Source: Deinandra increscens subsp. villosa (lineage: Eukaryota > Streptophyta > Magnoliopsida > Asterales > Asteraceae). From it: a DNA stretch of 64,000 nt. This document shows positions 34,520-46,802 of this stretch, in pieces (positions within the stretch are counted from its first letter, which is position 1; each line of letters begins with the position of its first letter). The stretch lies in assembly GCA_039602395.1 (NCBI GenBank), contig JBCNJP010000017.1:14038315-14102314 (forward strand), in the 5' to 3' direction. The notes beneath the pieces were generated by a model, which ran no database searches, was not told where the DNA came from, and saw only the letters and a program-made list of their open reading frames with translations. A program made the position numbers and the translations under genes.

Positions 34520-35083
34520 TCTTTTTTCTTTTTGTTGATACAAGGTCATTTTAGTCTTTTTATGAAAATTTAATGGAAAATTTTGACGATGTTAAGTCTT
34601 TGGACTTGATTTGGACAAATAGAAAACCACAAGGAAAACATTGATCAAGTTTAAAGTTTTGGACTAAAACCGTTATTTGTGCCAAACTATAGGGACGTAA
34701 ACTATAATTTACACTAAAAACAAATTTTTATCTAAAAACTTTAAAGATGTTTGTTTTACTAAATTTATTAATTTTTACTGGATTTGAAATCTTTATTATA
34801 TTATAATACATTTGAAGATGACAAACTTGTCATTTATTTAAAAAAGTAAGAGTTTAAGTGGGTGTAATAGTCTTTTTTTTTAATAAAGGAATTAAAATTG
34901 TTTTTAATGAAACACGGAAATTATAATGATCTATTAAATGATAATCAAAATTTAATGATTTATAGAAGTAAGTAAAAAGTAAGTCAAATACAATAATTAT
35001 CTTTCAAATGCGAAAACGAGTACCGTATTGTAAATTGTCGTTGCCGCAACACCGCGCAGGTTTTCTACCAGTTATATCATAAT
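34520..35083. other. Orphan TIR-like arm and degenerate Helitron-like end
   Basis: About 34550-34730 reads like a single arm of a Mutator-like foldback (CCAAACTATAGGGACG, TATAATTTACAC) without a partner. At 35038-35074 GTTGCCGCAACACCGCGCAG then TTTTCTACCAG resembles a decayed Helitron 3' end (CCAG instead of CTAG). A similar end lies at about 40927-40962. Confidence 0.4.
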
Positions 35084-38000
35084 TGTAACACCCCAATATT
35101 TCACATTTATAAATATATATAGTAAATACGTGTTTATATTATGAATATGTGAGTTTGATTGATGAATATGGTAAGATTATACATTGGACAGGTTGCATGT
35201 GTTAGAAATATGCGTTTGATAGCCAATGTGATAAAAACGTGCATAACGAATGTCTTAAACATTAAGAAAGTAAAATATGAGATGGATATGTGTTTATATG
35301 AATAGCATGATGATACATGTGTGAATTTATAGATATATACGTGTGTTAATAGTTAAAAGAAAATAAAAGGGCTAAAAGTGTAATTTATGTAAAGATATAA
35401 ACGTATGCAAGTATTATTTGTGTTTATAATTATTACAAGTATCTCGAGGCTTATAAATTAGTATAATGATATCCTAATATGATTTGTAGCATAAAATAAT
35501 AGGTATGTGAAAGTTTCAGGGGCTAGAACGTAAATTAGTGAAAGATATATATAAATATATATATATATATACGTATGTATATGTATATTACCATACGAGT
35601 CCCGAGCCTTAGAAACCTTTAGAAATATGCCCCATAATGTTTTGGTAGATAAAATGATAAAAGGATAAAAGTTTAGGGGCTAGAAACGCATTAAACCAAA
35701 GTACAAGGACTAAATATGCCAAAAACCAAAGTCTGGCCGGAAATCAGTGGCTTGCGTATCGCGAGCCACACCCACCTTCCTTGCGCGATACGCGAGAAGC
35801 TAACAGAAGGCATAAGTAGTACCAGGTGCTTAACGAACTTGGGGCTTAAGATTGCAGATCTACGCGTAGATTTCGATGGATTACTCAACTAGGCACGTGT
35901 TAGGAGACCTAAACGCATCAAATGACTATAAATAGGCCATCAGATTCAGCTTAGATCCTCATAATTTTATCAAATCATCACCTAAAAACCCTAAAACGAA
36001 CCCAGATCTTCTTCGGCTTAATACGCGCAAACGGTGAGGAGTTTTGAGCTTAAATTCTGCAATTAATCTTCTCTATGTGTGATCAAAATTAACTTCTTTC
36101 AGTTTTTGATAATATTATTGTAAGAATATGGAATAACTGAATTGACTGAATGAATATTATTGATAAATGAAGGTTACATTATATAGAGTATATTAACTCT
36201 AAACTCTAATACCTAATGGCCCTGTGGGCTCATACCAAATAACCATAATCTAATAATAATAATATATTTCAATACTCCCCCGCAGTCGGAGCGCAAAGAT
36301 AATGGAAGCTCAGACTGAAAAGCAAAAACACACTAAAAAACATAAACAAGTGCAATAAGATAAACTAGCTTCGTTCTCGGTCTTCGACTTGTAACTCTTA
36401 AATTCCATCAAAAATCCATGATCTTTAGAATAGAATCCATAATCTGCAACCCCAGGTTTGGTCTTGGTTCCTGAAAAAATAAACATGATCGGCTATATCC
36501 CAATCAAGCATCGGTTCTGTGTTAGTCGACAATGACGAAGTAGAGGAGGGAAGAGAAGCTGCTAAGAAAAGAAGAACTGGACAACCGCTGACCGTGGTCA
36601 TATGAAGGTGTGTCAAGGCTATCAGAAAACGGTATATTAGATCCGTAGATCAAATAAGGAAAAATGACGAAGTTCGGTGTGTGTCAAGGCTATCAGAAAA
36701 CGGTATATTAGATCCGTAGATCAAATAACGAAAAATGATGAAGTTCGGTGACCGTAGTCAAGCGAAATCTTCGAAAAAGAAAAAAAAAAGAAGGAGATTC
36801 GATTAAACCGTGGTCGAATATGTTGAGATAGGTAACAGCAGACCGTAGTCCGGTATGAATGAGTGGGATCAAAGAAATTGACAAACACAGGTACCGATGC
36901 TATAACAGTTTGCACCTTCATGAAACTGGAAAATCCTTTATAAAAATAGTTCAATAATCCAATATTAAAAAAAAAAATTTGTTGACAAAAGTCTTCAATA
37001 AAAATCCTTTCTGCAAGGAAATAATCCAATTCCAAGTTGACTAGAGCAAATCTGAAAAAAAACGTCCCCAACATTAATTTAATAGCAATAGATTTTGGTA
37101 ACCAAAGATGATTGATAAAAAAAACGATTGTGAAAGGAGCCGAGAAGAAAACTTTATAAAGAAAGTCGACGACAATTGATATCTATCGAGACGGAAACCA
37201 GAGAAAGCAAATAAGTTAAGAGACGGAGATGTCAACTGCAATTTCCAATCAAATAGCCGGTGCATGCCCCAACCTAGGAAGAGAAAAAAAGATTGTATCT
37301 AGCACAAGAATAAAGTCGGAATCTTGAATCGAAAACGAAACTTTATTTGAACGCAAAACACGGGAAAATAAAAAAGAAACAAACGGAGAAACAAAGCTGG
37401 GACAGGGCGGCGGCGTGGCGGCACACCGCCCTGTCTAGAGTTTGAACACGGATGCGATGACTAGGGTTTGGATCGTTTGGGTTGTGATACCATGTAAAAA
37501 TATGGAATAACTGAATTGACTGAATGAATATTATTGATAAATGAAAGTTACATTATATAGAGTATATTAACTCTAAACTTTAATACCTAATGGCCCCGTG
37601 GGCTCATACCAAATAACCCTAATCTAATAATAATAATATATTCCAATAATTATGTCTAAGTATGGTTTCTAAAATTATGTAAAAATTATGGTTCTTGAGC
37701 TTGTTTTGCTATTGGATAATTGGTTAGGAATTAGGGTCTGAATTTTTGTAGGTAATCCTAAAATAATGTTTTTTTAAGAAATCCCTATGTTTATTTCAGA
37801 ATTAGAAAAGTTTTGGTAATTGTTTTGTAAACAGGTCAAAATTAGGGTTTTTGTAACGTCATTTTACCCAAATTGAGTAAACGGTGTTGAACTAAACTTT
37901 GATATTTTAAAGTATATTATAAAATGTTATAATAGATAATACCCTAAGTTTGTTTGAAAAGAAAATGAGTTTTGATAAGGAAACGAGGAATACATGAAAT

Positions 38001-39819
38001 TAGGGTTTTGAATTATGATTATTTAATATAAAATAATCCGGAGGGTATGGGGACTTGAATTCTGGTACGGTAACATATTATTATATATATTAAGTATATA
38101 TGAGTTTAAAATGGAAAATAATAAAGTATTCAAACTACCGAGTTAATCGGATATTAGAAGTTCGTGCGGACCGGAAGGGTAAGCGCCTGGGGTTTCTGGC
38201 AAAGTGGGGGTGTCGCATAAATCCTAACGGGGACTTGGCATACCTCATTGGGCGATCCCGGGGTGAGCATTTACTTATAGGAATAAGCGTCTTCATATTA
38301 TCAACAAAAAGGGATATTATGCCTATAAGGGCATTTTGGTCATTTTAACCTTAAAAGAAGTAAACCTTAATAACTAGATATTATTAAGATAATAAAAGAT
38401 AGAAATAAACATAGGAAGTGTTTATAATATTAAACCTTGCGTTAATGCCATACGATACGCGAATTAGGTTAACCGAGGATTCTGTCTGAGGTTCAGTCCG
38501 AGCTTAACGAGTAAAGAGATAAGGTGAGTTCTGCGAGCCCACTTTTAAACGTTTTAATGTTTTCAGGCTGATATACATACAATGTTCAACTGTTTACTTA
38601 AAAAGCTTTTATCTGAAAGTTTGATTATCTTAACTGATAAATTGATGAGATGTTTGAAGTGATACGTGTTATGTTATGAAGATGTTTATGAATGTTTATA
38701 CGTGTTAGTAATATATATGAAATGATTATGATATAATAATGCATGTGAAATAATTATTAGGGTTATGTGTTATATTTGATTAGAAACTAGGTATCCAATG
38801 ATAAGGTTTTGTTAATAAACGCACAAGTGAATATGTATGATTATATGAGAACATGTGATGCATTTGCTGTATTAATATATGGTGGATACGCCACTAGTAC
38901 ATCCTATATATATACATAGTAATATAAGTTACCCGGTATATCGAAAGTGTGGAGGATACGCCGCTGGTACATCCTGTATACTTACACCTAGGTAAATTGG
39001 GGGATGTTCATTTGTTGCAGTGTATGAATGCATTATCATGTTTATTAACACATCTAAGTCACTTGGATATCTAACTAGGGGCGGGTAGTAGTACTGTGGT
39101 GGTTAAAAAGATGTTCGATATAGAATGATTAAAACGTCCTAAGAAGTTAGGTTATCAGAATTGGGCGCAGGGCTCCGGGTCAGACACCCGATGGAGTAAA
39201 GGGGTAGTGTAGGGATCTTCTGCTATGGACGCGTTAGGTGGAGCACTATCCGACCTGATGCAGTAGCTGAAACCAGAAGGTATAAAGGTAGATGAAAAAC
39301 AGGTCATAGAGAAAGAAGATTAGTGAGATATATATATATATATATTTCTAGGGAAACGTGTTTGATTGTAATGTTATATTATGTATGACGTTATTTGTAT
39401 ACTTGATAAATGTTTGTAATATGAGATTTTGCAGGTTCAAAGATTTTAACCTCACAAACAAGGTAAAGTTTTTAAAATATAGAACTCACCAGCGTAAGCT
39501 GATCTTTTCCCAAAAATGTATGTATGTCAGGTGTAGGTGAGACGTCTGGAAGCAAGGGTGGTCCATTTGTGATATGAGATTGATCGTGCAAGCTATTAGA
39601 GGAGCTGTTGGACATGGTGGCTTAGATGTATATAAATAAAGATGGTTATAGTTAGTCACTATATAGATAGATTGTAAATTATCTCATTACTTTACGTATC
39701 TGGCTTTATATAAATAAAAAAATTCAATTTCTCGCTGCTTATCTCTGTTGTGCCACGTGTTCATGAGTAAATCCGATACGTGACCCCTCCTAGTGCAAAG
39801 TCTGGGAGTGGGCGTCACA
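35084..39819 (+). mobile_element. Solo LTR (gypsy-type) with nested element
   Basis: Termini TGTAACACCCC and GGCGTCACA are flanked by the exact 5-bp duplication ATAAT (35079-35083, 39820-39824). Without the nested 1530-bp element and its duplication the LTR is about 3.2 kb, like long LTRs of Tekay-type chromoviruses (inferred). CG-rich hairpins GCTTGCGTATCGCGAGC (35750-35766) and GCGCGATACGCGAG (35783-35796) parallel the hairpin in the 18-kb LTR. Paired GGATACGCC...TACATCC modules occur at 38880-38985. No coding domain remains. Confidence 0.82.
36119..37648 (-). mobile_element. Complete non-autonomous copia-type element, 1530 bp
   Basis: Two 156-bp LTRs (36119-36274 and 37493-37648) differ at about six positions. 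On the minus strand the 5' LTR (right copy) is followed by TGGTATCACAACCC at 37492-37479, a primer-binding site like the initiator tRNA-Met site of copia elements. The purine-rich GACTGCGGGGGAG (about 36287-36275) precedes the other LTR. The 5-bp duplication ATTAT (36114-36118, 37649-37653) supports a complete insertion. The 1.2-kb interior has no gag or pol. A 69-bp unit with GTCAAGGCTATCAGAAAACG is tandemly doubled at about 36610-36755. Confidence 0.87.
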
Positions 39820-39824
39820 ATAAT

Positions 39825-41150
39825 CCATTCAAGTATGATAATTTGTCTTGTACTTAAAAACTTGAGAGTTTAGGGGGGGGGGGGGGATATAATAGTCTTT
39901 TAAACTATAATTTAAAATTGTCTTTTTATGAAAAATGAAAATTTAAACAATATATCTAGTGATAGAGTAAGGTTATACTAAAAAGTATGATCAATTTAAA
40001 AAGACTGGAAAAGATTTGAGGCAATTAGATTATCTAATTAATGGTTGGGATTAAATTAATGGACAAAAAGAATGATGATTAGCATTTTAGTTCTAATCAT
40101 TTTTGTTGACCTTTATCTAGTTCCTTCATTTTTTTTAAATCTTCATAACTCTTATATACGACATTATTTAATTATTTTACAAAAATACACCATAAAAACA
40201 AACCTTTTTTATCTTTTAAACACATACAGTGTTGGTATATATAAAAGTAGAAAAAATATTTTCCGATTTCTAATGCGTCATTGTGTCTAATACTCGTCAT
40301 TGTGTTTTTATGTTATTACTGTGATAAATTTATCTAATACATAAAACACAATAACATAATAACATGATATGAGTTAAAACATAAAACACAATGATAAAAG
40401 CATATAACACAATGGCCTAAAACATAAGACACAATAATCTGAAAATAAAACACAATGACGGGTATTAGAGACAATGATAAATACATATTACACAATAACC
40501 TGAAACATAAGACATGATTTAAACATAAGAAACAATTATCTGAAAGTAAAACACAATGTGTCTTTTTATTATCTAAAAAAAAAACACAATAACCAACTGA
40601 AATACACACATGACAAGTAAAAAGACACAATGACACAAAAAACGTATTACGAAATCGAAAGACTAATTTTTTTATTTTATATATAGTAACATTGTACGCG
40701 TTTTAAAGATAAAAAAACGTTCGTTTTATGGTGAATTTAAAAAAATAATGACGCATGTAAAGTTATGGATGTTTAAAAAGAAGGATGAACTTGATAAAAA
40801 TCAACAAAATTGGCTAACACTAAAATATTTCCTTAAAAATAATAAAAGAACACGTATCATCGCAAGAGGCCTTCTTAGCCTTCTTAGAAAACTAGAACTT
40901 TTTATTTGAGCATTTTTCTTTAGTGATTGTTGCGGTCGCAACATCACACATGTTTTCTACTAAATATGGTTTAAAAAATACAAATCCAATATTAAAATTT
41001 TAAAAACAATATAAACTTTTTTTAAATAATTATTTATTATTTTTAGATAAACACTATTTTTAAGAAATATCACCCTATTAATCATATATCTTATGCCGTT
41101 AAAAAAATCATTTATCTTATAATCTTATCTCATTTAATAAAAAAACTACC
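39825..41150. other. AT-rich stretch with ACAATGA-type repeats
   Basis: A G-run lies at about 39874. 40270-40640 is built of irregular ACATAAAACACAATGA-like units, with CACAATGACGGGTATTAG opposite an inverse copy near 40275-40300. No gene. Confidence 0.45.
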
Positions 41151-41400
41151 TTTTTTTTTTTTTTTGAACGGCAAAGCTTTATTGAAACTAGCGAGAAGCT
41201 AGGAAAAACAAAAATGATACAAGAGAAAAACTCATAAAAAGTACAAAGCAGAGAGGCAGAACTTTTCCCAGTCTAAGTCATTACATTTCGCTCTAAATTT
41301 GAACCATAGGTACCTATAAAAAACACAAGTCAATGACCAGAGAATTTTTACCATTTTAACAATCGTAGAGGAATCTTATACCTAGGATTCCGATTCTTGG
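41151..41400 (-). mobile_element. LINE 3' end with A-tail (minus strand)
   Basis: On the minus strand the sequence runs through a worn LINE C-terminus, then CTAGCTTCTCGCTAGTTTC, AATAAAGCTTTGCCGTTC and a run of about 15 A (T-run on plus at 41151-41166). It is a 5'-truncated insertion typical of LINEs. The upstream limit is uncertain. Confidence 0.62.
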
Positions 41401-42139
41401 CATTGGATCCCCCATTCTTTAACCACTCCCATAATTATCTCTTTACTCTCACATTAAAAAAGGAAATTAATTTATATATTTATTTAAGTGTACCAATATG
41501 GCAGTATCTATGCGTAGAGATTAGTTGTGGGTGAAAAAGAAAATTATCGAACGAATTAAAATCGGTTTTAAATTGTTTTTTTTAATCGATTAGGAAGTAA
41601 CCTGTTGGGAATCGATATAAGTTGGTATCTGAAAATGAACCGGTTTGAAATCGGGTTTCTTATCGGTTGATGTCATTGGAAAGAAAAAAATAGTCGTTGG
41701 TAGAACTAACAACGTGTCTGAATCAGAACCAGAACCGTTTAGTGGCAAAAATAATATTACCCAAAAACTGAAACATATAAGCAACATCTCGGTCCGGTTT
41801 TGTAATGGGTTTTGCGGGTCGGGGCGGGTTCTGATCGCGATCGAGAACCGAATGTGACCTAGCCCAAATGTCTACTAGTTAATTAGGTTAGGGTTTGGTG
41901 CTTGGTTCGGGCCTGGTGCAAAACCACCCATTATTTGTATGAAATATTACATGTTCTAGATGCTTTCAAAATATCATTACTAAAATATGCTCGTAGTCAA
42001 TCCTTATAATTCTTTTTCAAAACCATCTGCTTCCTTTACTAGATAAGTCAATGGTTTGTTGGATTAGTCAATTATATGTCTTAACTTTTCACCAAACTTA
42101 TCCAAAACGATATATACTTATTATATTATATATATAACA
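41401..42139. other. Intergenic, degenerate CGGTT repeats
   Basis: 41520-41860 contains repeated CGGTT/AACCGG and GGGTCGGGGCGGGTT motifs and several short frames without recognisable content. The rest is AT-rich. Confidence 0.35.
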
Positions 42140-43090
42140 TTAGAGATTACTAATAAATAGTAAAGTTTAGTAATTTTTAATTTGACCACAATAGTTTAGG
42201 AGTCTTTTAATTTGGTCATGATAGTTTAGAAGTTTTATATTTTTATCACAAAGGTTTTTGTATTTTAATTTTGGTGATTACTAAGACATAGTAAAGTTTA
42301 GTAGATTTTTAATTTGGCCATAATAGTTTGAGAGTCTTTTAGTTTGGTCACGATAGTTTAAAAGTTTTATATTTTTGACACAAAAGTTTTTATGTTTTAA
42401 TTTTGGTGAGATAAACTTTATTGTTTTTAACTTTGGTCATAAAGTTTAGGGTTTTTAACTTTGACCATATTTTTTTTATAGTTTTATCCTTTACCACGAA
42501 AGTTTTGAACTTTTACGTTTTATGTCCCTTAACTTTTATACTTTTATTTTATTAATATAGTGTTTACAGTTTTATATTATGACCACGAAACTTTTAGACT
42601 TTTACGTTTTATGCCCATTAACTTTTCTATTTTCCTTTTTAGTATATTCTCAACTTTGGCCACGATTTTTTTTATAGTTTTATACTTTGGCCTCGAAACT
42701 TTTAGACTTTTCCGTTTTATACCGCTTAACTTTTTTATAGTTTTATACTTAACCACGAAACTTTTAGACTTTTACGTTGTAATGTTTATATCCCTTAAAT
42801 TTTCTATTTTCTTTTTTAGTATACTCTTAGACTTTTTGACTTTGGCCACGATTTTTTTTATAGTTTTATACTTCAATCACACAACTTTTAGACTTTGACG
42901 TTTATACCCCTAAAATTTTCTACTTTCGTTTTTAGTATACTTTTTTTTATAGTTTTATACTTTCCCCACGAAACTTTTAGACTTTTACGTTTTATACTGT
43001 GTTTTAGTATACTTTTAGAGTTCTAGACTTTGGTCAATATTTTTTTATAGTTTTATACTTTGACCGCATTAAAACGTTTTTTTAAACAAC
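42140..43090. repeat. Degenerate minisatellite
   Basis: Units of roughly 50 to 110 bp repeat motifs such as TTTGGTCACGA, CACGAAACTTTTAGACTTTT, ACGTTTTATACCCCTTAAC and TTTTTTTATAGTTTTATACT. The copies are imperfect and irregularly spaced. A short hairpin (GCCGCCGCAAAGCGCGG) with GGGTCACCATCTTG at about 43130-43160 follows and resembles a worn Helitron 3' end, so the array may be Helitron cargo. Confidence 0.7.
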
Positions 43091-43503
43091 TTAAAACGAA
43101 TTTTACTTAAACTGACGGGTAAATGGGTGGCCGCCGCAAAGCGCGGACGGGTCACCATCTTGTTTATGCTAAAAAAGAATCCAATAACATAGACAAATAA
43201 GCAAACTCAAGATAAACTTCCCCCCCCCCCCCCCCCCAAAAGTTCACAAACCTCCCCTCCTGTTATGCATGTAGAATAAGCACACACTATCGCGATAGCA
43301 AAGGTTTAGATCCTCGCCTCCGTTTATGCAAAATCTATCTTGGTTATTGCATTTTTTGATACAAAATCCACAGTCTCGATACTCAATCTAGACATCCTCC
43401 TAGAGAATTACTAGAGACCCTATTCATAGCACTTTCTTGAAGCCAATAGAGAAAGATTTGTTATATACAGTATTATAAAACGTTAAACTTATTCCATTTT
43501 TAC

Positions 43504-44420
43504 ATCCCATATCGGCTGGATAAAGAAACAAAGTCATGGACATTTTAGGCGAGGAAGCAAGTAAAATATATATGAAGTATTGAAATCTTCATTGAGAATT
43601 CATTTTTCTTTGTTTTCAATACGACTTTTTGTTTATTAGTGCAAATATGGTAATTTTACACAAAATTTATATAATTTTAATTAATTACAACCTTCAAAAC
43701 ATATGGTACAGTTTTTTAAAGTTTCAAATTTAATTATTTCATTTCTCTATCTCACATCAGCGGGATGAAGAAACAAAACCATTGACATTTTTCTATAAAT
43801 AAGAAGGGGAATGATCAAGTGAAAGATACATCAAGTATTAAAGTCTCCATTGAGAATTTATTTAAGCCCACTTTGGGTTAATTAGTTTTTTGTGGTTTAG
43901 TCACAGGTTTATTTTGGTTAACCTAATAGATGATTAACTGATTAACACCGAACTGACTCTTTTAATTAACCAAAATCAAGTGGTTATTATCTTTTGATTA
44001 ACTAAAACTTTGTTTATGGTCAAGATAGTAATGTTTTAATCTGTAAACAAGAAGTTAGAGGTGATAAATATTTTATTTACTTGGATAAAATTTATAACTC
44101 TACTCTTCCAAACTTGACATCTGTACAAAACTATTACTCATGTTTATGCTCCCAATTTGTTTGTATTTTCTTTTATTGATTTTCAAGAATATATGATGTC
44201 GTGAACATTTATAGTTTCCATTAGTTAAAGGATTTGATATTTTTAAATCATTTAACACAACTGTTGTAAAGATTACAAGCAACAACTATTACATTGTTGC
44301 TTGTTATCCCACATAGGAAGAGAGACTGAAATTGTGTTTCATATCCTCTTATTAAAAAGGAGTTTCGTCCCACGTTTAAAGAAAGACTAAATTGATTTTA
44401 TAGTCTCCTTATAAAAAGGG
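43504..44420 (+). promoter_or_regulatory. Four USE + TATA modules resembling plant snRNA promoters
   Basis: ATCCCATATCGG (43504), ATCTCACATCAG (43749), ATCCCACATAGG (44306) and GTCCCACGTTT (44367) match the plant snRNA upstream sequence element RTCCCACATCG. The last three are followed by TATA boxes (TATAAATA at 43794, TTATTAAAAAG at 44349, TATAAAAAGG at 44410) with edge-to-edge gaps of about 32-34 bp, the spacing known for Pol II-type snRNA genes. The first has lost its TATA. Modules three and four are a 61-bp tandem duplication. No U1, U2, U4, U5 or U6 sequence follows. Relic LTR promoters are an alternative. Confidence 0.5.
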
Positions 44421-45155
44421 AGACACTTGATGGATTAACATAAGTTAAATCTTCGGAGTTTTTTTGGCCCAAGTTTGGCTTTAGCCTTTTCAAATTTTAG
44501 AGCCAAGTTATTAATTGGTATATCAAAACCAAAATCGATTGAAAACCAATGCAAAATTAGAGTAATAACCTAACCTTGCTTAACTGACATTCGATTATCG
44601 TTATCAAAGTGAATTTTCCTTAACTGAAAGTTCGGTTTTGGTTGGTGAAGGCCAAAGACCGATCCAACTCATAGCTAAACTTCCACACTCATAATTATAG
44701 TAATTTTAAATCAATATCGAAATTACAATCTCGATGATGTAAATACAATTATGTTTAAAAGAGAAAAGTTATGTTTAAAAGTGAGGAAAAAAAAACCTAA
44801 GACAGTTGAATTGCTAAAATAATCTTTTGTTTTCCTCATCGGATTGGTGTAAATTTTCTACCTATGTTTCCTCTTTATAAAAGTGTTATGTAGGTATCCT
44901 ATATCGCCTCAAGAAAAGTTTGAAGCCTTTTTAAAATCTTATAAATTAAAGAGTCCTCGTATCCTTGAACAACAAAATCTTAAATGGGCTGATAATCAAA
45001 ATTGACCAAAACCGATACTAACCGAAAAATTAACCAATTTAACAATAACTGGAAATACGTTTTGCTTATGGTTAAGCCTATCCCTCATTTGAAGTTATTG
45101 CTATGATTATAGTTAGTGTTTTGATTCGGGTAGCATCGTATGGGATCCCCAATAA
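44421..45155. other. AT-rich intergenic stretch
   Basis: No gene. ACCGAAA/CCGATA-type motifs in the first half resemble other degenerate repeats in the window. Confidence 0.35.
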
Positions 45156-45510
45156 TCTTATAACATATATGAGGACAAGAATGTAATTTTATAACATTTT
45201 AAGAGTTGAAGTAATTACAACAAACACATTGTATAGTCATTTATATTAAATAAGTGATAAATAGTTCAATAATTAAAAAAAATAATGCTGAATCAAAATT
45301 ATTATTTTTTTACTTTTCCTTTATAACTTTTAAAAAGTGTCACATATACCATTCCGAAAGTTTTATTATTGTCAATGTTTTAACATATATTTTATTCAAG
45401 TTTGAGCTGTGAGCCTGTGACTAACATAAGCACAAACGTACGATCTATCAAATTGAGTTTAAATTTTATTAAGAAACGACCCGTATGTATCGCACGGAAA
45501 AACTCACTAG
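45156..45510 (+). mobile_element. Helitron candidate, 355 bp
   Basis: The 3' end is fairly clear: GACCCGTATGTATCGCACGG hairpin, AAAAACTCA and CTAG (45507-45510) before host T. The proposed start A|TCTTATAACATATATGAG at 45156 is a guess from the 5' TC rule. Confidence 0.42.
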
Positions 45511-46144
45511 TGGTGTATTTCATTTGTATTTATCTTACAATAATTTTAATCCTTTAGTATTAATATATTAACTATGTGCATACTTATTATGATACACAAT
45601 ATTATATATATAACCAAGTGTGTGTTAAGACAGAAGATGTCTTGGGTTAGATGTATATAAAGTTGAAGATTTTAGAATTTTGAAATTAATAAAAAATTTG
45701 AATAAAAGACGTCATACGAATCCATGTTAGGATTAAGTAGAAGAGTGTTAGGTATACCCAATCCAACAACATTAGTAAAGTCCTGCCCTCAGCTTTTTGG
45801 TATATCCACTAATAAATTATTTGTTTCTTTTTAGAAATATAACCCATTTTTAACCAGAAAAAGAGGAGGATAACTAATAACTTAAACATTAAGTGTTGGT
45901 TCATTAGGAATTAAGAAAACCGGACTTAAAAAGAACTCTAATGGAACTCATTTTAACGGTGTTGAAACTATCTCGTTGAGTCGTTGATTCATGAATGGGT
46001 TTAAAATCTAAAGTTAACGCTAAACCATAAAAGTTAAATCTTAATGTTAAACTCTAAATTTCAAAAGCTAGATTCAGAAAGATAAATTAATTAATAATTG
46101 TATGAGTCGGTTTTAATGATACTAGAAGTCAAGAATGATCGAAT
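45511..46144. other. AT-rich intergenic stretch
   Basis: No coding sequence or bounded repeat was recognised. Confidence 0.35.
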
Positions 46145-46802
46145 TCAATCAAAAGTTGTGGCTGTTTTTCGGTGAACAGCCTCAAAAAGCTGGTCTCGAA
46201 TTCGATTTCTGGTGTGTGGGAGTTCCGGTTTGAGTGGTGCAAAGAGGTCCCCATTAAAGTGAACCTTCATGTTTGGAGGGCTTGTCTGGATAGATTAGCC
46301 ACGAAGGAGGGGCTGAGAGATACCGTAACGTGCAGGTAAATAACGTCATTTGCGGGCTTTGTAATGACGGAGTGGAAAACGCTAATCACTTGTTGACGGG
46401 GTGTGCTTTCTCGGATATGGTTTGGCAATCGGTTGCTAATTGGTGTGGTCTTCCCCTCCTCTTTGCCTTCTCGGTTCTGGACCTTTTGAATGTTCACACA
46501 ACGGTGTCTTCCCCTGATTGGAAAAGAAAGGCCATTAGAATCATTATGTTTTCTGGTTGTTGGTGCTTATGGATAGAAAGGAACTTGGTGATTTTCAATC
46601 AACGTCCGCCATCTATTATCCGGGTGGTTATGGAAATTAAGAAATGGAGTTATGTTTGGTTTTGTAATCGTTGTAAAGACCGGTCTATTAGTTGGTATGA
46701 CTGGTCCTCTTTTCGTTTGTAATGTTATTTTGTTCTTGGGATCTCTAGCGTCTTGCTAGTGTTCTTCTGTTTTTAATTTAATCGCCGTTCCAAAAAAAAA
46801 AC
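46145..46802 (+). pseudogene. 5'-truncated LINE, ORF2 C-terminus with A-tail
   Basis: Begins near FEWCKEVPIKVNLHVWRACL, the start of the zf-RVT domain. It shifts frame near 46335 and then stays open from 46330 to 46722 with CGLCNDGVENANHLLTGC, VWQSVANWCGLP and WKRKAIRIIMF. This Cys/His-bearing tail ends plant L1-type ORF2 proteins. A short 3' UTR with CTAGCGTCTTGCTAGTG and AATTTAATCGCCGTTCC ends in an A-run at about 46793. The truncated 5' end and tail are typical of LINE insertions. The 130-residue open part is better preserved than the LINE at 16-21 kb. Confidence 0.8.

Noticed and set aside
40334..40636. 100-codon minus-strand frame
   Set aside because: Built from ACACAATGA-type repeats; low-complexity, not a gene.
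42140..43090. Repeat array considered as CRISPR
   Set aside because: Repeats are imperfect and irregular, there are no uniform spacers, and the genome is eukaryotic.
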